Origin: Verrucomicrobiota bacterium
GTDB taxonomy: Bacteria > Verrucomicrobiota > Verrucomicrobiia > Opitutales > UBA953
Reading direction: 5' to 3'
Length of the DNA: 6,098 bases
NCBI GenBank assembly: GCA_009917805.1
Contig: RGES01000082.1
Span: 1 to 6,098, forward strand
Shown here: piece by piece, positions 5,491-6,098 of the stretch
Position numbering within the stretch: position 1 is the first letter of the stretch
Layout of the letters: each line of letters opens with the position of its first letter
Made by a program: the position numbers and the translations under genes
The notes under the pieces: model-generated
Database searches by the model: none
The model's input: only the letters and a program-made list of their open reading frames with translations
Told to the model about the DNA's origin: nothing

Positions 5491-6098
5491 TTGGCCGCTC
5501 CCGTCCCAGTCTCCGCCGAAGCCCGCATCGTCACCGACGCCGCGGAATGGTCCGCCCTGCTCGCGGGACCGTTCCGCGACTCCTCCGACATCTATCACCA
5601 TCCCGACTTCGTCGCCTTGGAAGCACGCCGTATCGGCGCGACGCCCGGCTTGGTCGTGACCGAAGTCGCCGGACGTTCCGTCGGGCTGGCCCTGCTGTTC
5701 CGATCGATCCATGGCCATCCCGAGCTCTGCGACGCCACCAGCGTCTATGGATACAATGGACTGCTTTATTCCGGCGCGCTCGGCGAGCCGGCGCCGCAGG
5801 AGGGACTCGAGGCCATCGAGCGCGCCCTTTATCTCCGGGGCTGCGTCGCCGTCTTCAATCGCAGCCACCCGCTCCGCCCCGCGCAGTTGCCCGGCCGCGC
5901 GCTTTCCGGCGAGACCCTGCTGCTCGACCTCGCCGCCGGCAAGGACGCCTACCTCGCAGGACTGTCCGCCGGGCATGCGTACGACCTGCGTCGTATGCGA
6001 GCCGACGGCCTGAGGGCCGAAATCGACGCCACCGGCGGGCAGCTCGAAGCCTTCCATCGCCTGTATCTTGCGACCATGGACCGGCTTGGCGCCGCGGC
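5491..6098 (+). CDS. FemAB/GNAT-like transferase, 5' part
   Basis: The frame is open from TTG 5491 to the window end (202 codons, no stop), so the 3' end is missing. The translation contains DIYHHPDFVALEA (Tyr35), an LALLFR strand, DATSVYGYNG (Tyr86-Gly87-Tyr88), a segment LSAGHAYDLRRM and FHRLYLATMDRLGA (from 188). This pattern is familiar from FemAB-type/GNAT-fold acyl- or aminoacyltransferases found in exopolysaccharide clusters, which may modify amino sugars. Substrate and exact subfamily are unknown. It follows the GT4 stop by 4 nt, which implies co-translation in one operon. TTG is inferred as start: I find no ATG, GTG or TTG in this frame in the last 40 or so bases of the preceding gene, and the family motif begins about 35 residues later. 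No strong Shine-Dalgarno sequence is visible. Confidence 0.75.
   Translation, partial: MAAPVPVSAEARIVTDAAEWSALLAGPFRDSSDIYHHPDFVALEARRIGATPGLVVTEVAGRSVGLALLFRSIHGHPELCDATSVYGYNGLLYSGALGEPAPQEGLEAIERALYLRGCVAVFNRSHPLRPAQLPGRALSGETLLLDLAAGKDAYLAGLSAGHAYDLRRMRADGLRAEIDATGGQLEAFHRLYLATMDRLGAA

Overview
The window is about 6.1 kb of high-GC DNA. Every convincing gene lies on the + strand, and together they look like part of a surface-polysaccharide (O-antigen, capsule or exopolysaccharide) locus. The layout is: the 3' half of wecC (UDP-N-acetyl-D-mannosamine dehydrogenase); a heparinase II/III-family polysaccharide lyase-like gene; a broken wecB (UDP-N-acetylglucosamine 2-epimerase); a GT4 glycosyltransferase resembling the WbuB/L-fucosaminyltransferase group; and the 5' part of a FemAB/GNAT-like transferase that runs off the end. 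GC-rich codon use and dense, wordy intergenic repeats made me think of Opitutales-type Verrucomicrobiota. That is recognition from memory and nothing in the window proves it.

The most unusual content is between the genes. Three gene boundaries (wecC|lyase, lyase|wecB, wecB|GT4) carry a copy of a dispersed element. Its core is a roughly 150-nt imperfect palindrome: the left half is built from words of the form NRGGT and the right half from their complements ACCYN. Copies A (about 612-867) and C (about 3899-4163) are composite: a GAGTATN tandem of period 7, then a block that can fold as a three-way junction, then the palindrome. Copy B (2807-2955) has the palindrome only. In all three the right-hand end of the palindrome runs directly into ATGG, so the element itself supplies an ATG. 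The annotated starts of the lyase (867) and of the wecB remnant (2955) are these ATGs. The fourth boundary (GT4|FemAB) is a tight 4-nt gap with no repeat.

WecB and WecC act in sequence: UDP-GlcNAc to UDP-ManNAc to UDP-ManNAcA. The wecC end looks intact. wecB has lost its N-terminal nucleotide-binding motif, apparently to copy B, and about 70 internal residues with two catalytic glutamates, with a change of frame. The lyase also seems to lack about 45 residues of its C-terminal beta-sandwich domain, in frame. So the window may show a polysaccharide locus being eroded or rearranged around dispersed palindromes. An assembly artefact has to be excluded for the two internal deletions. The GT4 gene and the FemAB-like fragment look intact as far as they can be seen; both appear to start with TTG.
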